DNA of 5,127 nt from an uncultured Planctomycetaceae bacterium (GTDB taxonomy: Bacteria; Planctomycetota; Planctomycetia; Pirellulales; UBA1268). The position numbers and the translations under genes were made by a program. The notes beneath the pieces are model-generated. The model saw only the letters and a list, made by a program, of their open reading frames with translations, had not been told where the DNA came from and ran no database searches. Location of the stretch: assembly GCA_903885855.1 (NCBI GenBank), contig CAISKG010000582.1, positions 1 through 5,127 of the forward strand. Reading direction: 5' to 3'. The first letter of the stretch is position 1. Each line of letters opens with the position of its first letter. This document shows positions 5,085 through 5,127 of this stretch, in pieces.

Positions 5085-5090
5085 GGAGGT
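5085..5090 (+). promoter_or_regulatory. Strong ribosome binding site for the final gene
   Basis: GGAGGT lies 7 nt before the ATG at 5098. It is the best Shine-Dalgarno match in the window and decides the start of the truncated gene, which appears to be translated independently of the operon. Confidence 0.7.
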
Positions 5091-5097
5091 CAGGCAC

Positions 5098-5127
5098 ATG
5101 CGTCTCGACGGCAAGGTGGTGATCGTC
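5098..5127 (+). CDS. Start of a probable short-chain dehydrogenase/reductase (truncated by window end)
   Basis: Only ten codons are visible, reading MRLDGKVVIV. This is the typical opening of classical short-chain dehydrogenases, where the pattern L-x-G-K-V-x-I-V leads into the TGxxxGxG cofactor loop; that loop would begin just past the window. The start is well supported by GGAGGT 7 nt upstream. It sits beyond the hairpin cluster that probably ends the preceding operon, so it may be a separate transcript, although its likely sugar-oxidoreductase nature suits the same pathway. The call rests on a short N-terminal match. Confidence 0.7.
   Translation, partial: MRLDGKVVIV

Overview
The window looks like chromosomal DNA of a high-GC bacterium, most likely a planctomycete (Pirellulales-like). 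This rests on family resemblance and not on a marker gene. The signs are a Tat-exported Gfo/Idh/MocA oxidoreductase of the kind that is abundant in planctomycetes, very high GC (about 70% or more by eye), nearly saturated G/C third codon positions, and mostly weak Shine-Dalgarno sites. Other soil or freshwater phyla rich in the same families (Verrucomicrobiota, Acidobacteriota) are not excluded.

Layout, left to right, all genes on the + strand. Positions 1-449 hold no convincing gene. This stretch contains four short hairpins (12-84), a C-rich direct repeat (91-172), a nested inverted repeat (193-266), an AT-rich hairpin with a -10-like hexamer (267-279), and a 12-bp palindrome (420-431) just before the first gene. 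Then come four closely spaced genes: a Tat-exported Gfo/Idh/MocA oxidoreductase (450-1880), a HUMPS-family (hexulose-6-phosphate synthase / keto-gulonate-6-phosphate decarboxylase-like) TIM barrel (1918-2637), a zinc-dependent medium-chain sugar/polyol dehydrogenase (2670-3701), and a NagA-like amidohydrolase (3698-4951). The gaps are 37 nt, 32 nt and a 4-nt ATGA overlap, so they are probably one transcript. The interval 4938-5097 is packed with four consecutive hairpins, one of which holds the NagA stop codon in its loop. A new gene, probably a short-chain dehydrogenase, starts at 5098 behind a strong ribosome binding site and runs off the window.

The gene set reads as a carbohydrate catabolic operon: an exported sugar oxidoreductase, a cytoplasmic sugar dehydrogenase, a sugar-phosphate deacetylase-like hydrolase, and an aldolase/decarboxylase-type barrel that could make or break a C-C bond in a phosphorylated keto sugar. 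No transporter, kinase, isomerase or regulator lies in the window, so substrate and direction are unknown. The most notable points are the NagA-like enzyme lacking the usual metal-ligand glutamate, the HUMPS enzyme without a partner isomerase, the loss of all four structural-zinc cysteines in the dehydrogenase, and the two dense clusters of hairpins flanking the operon.
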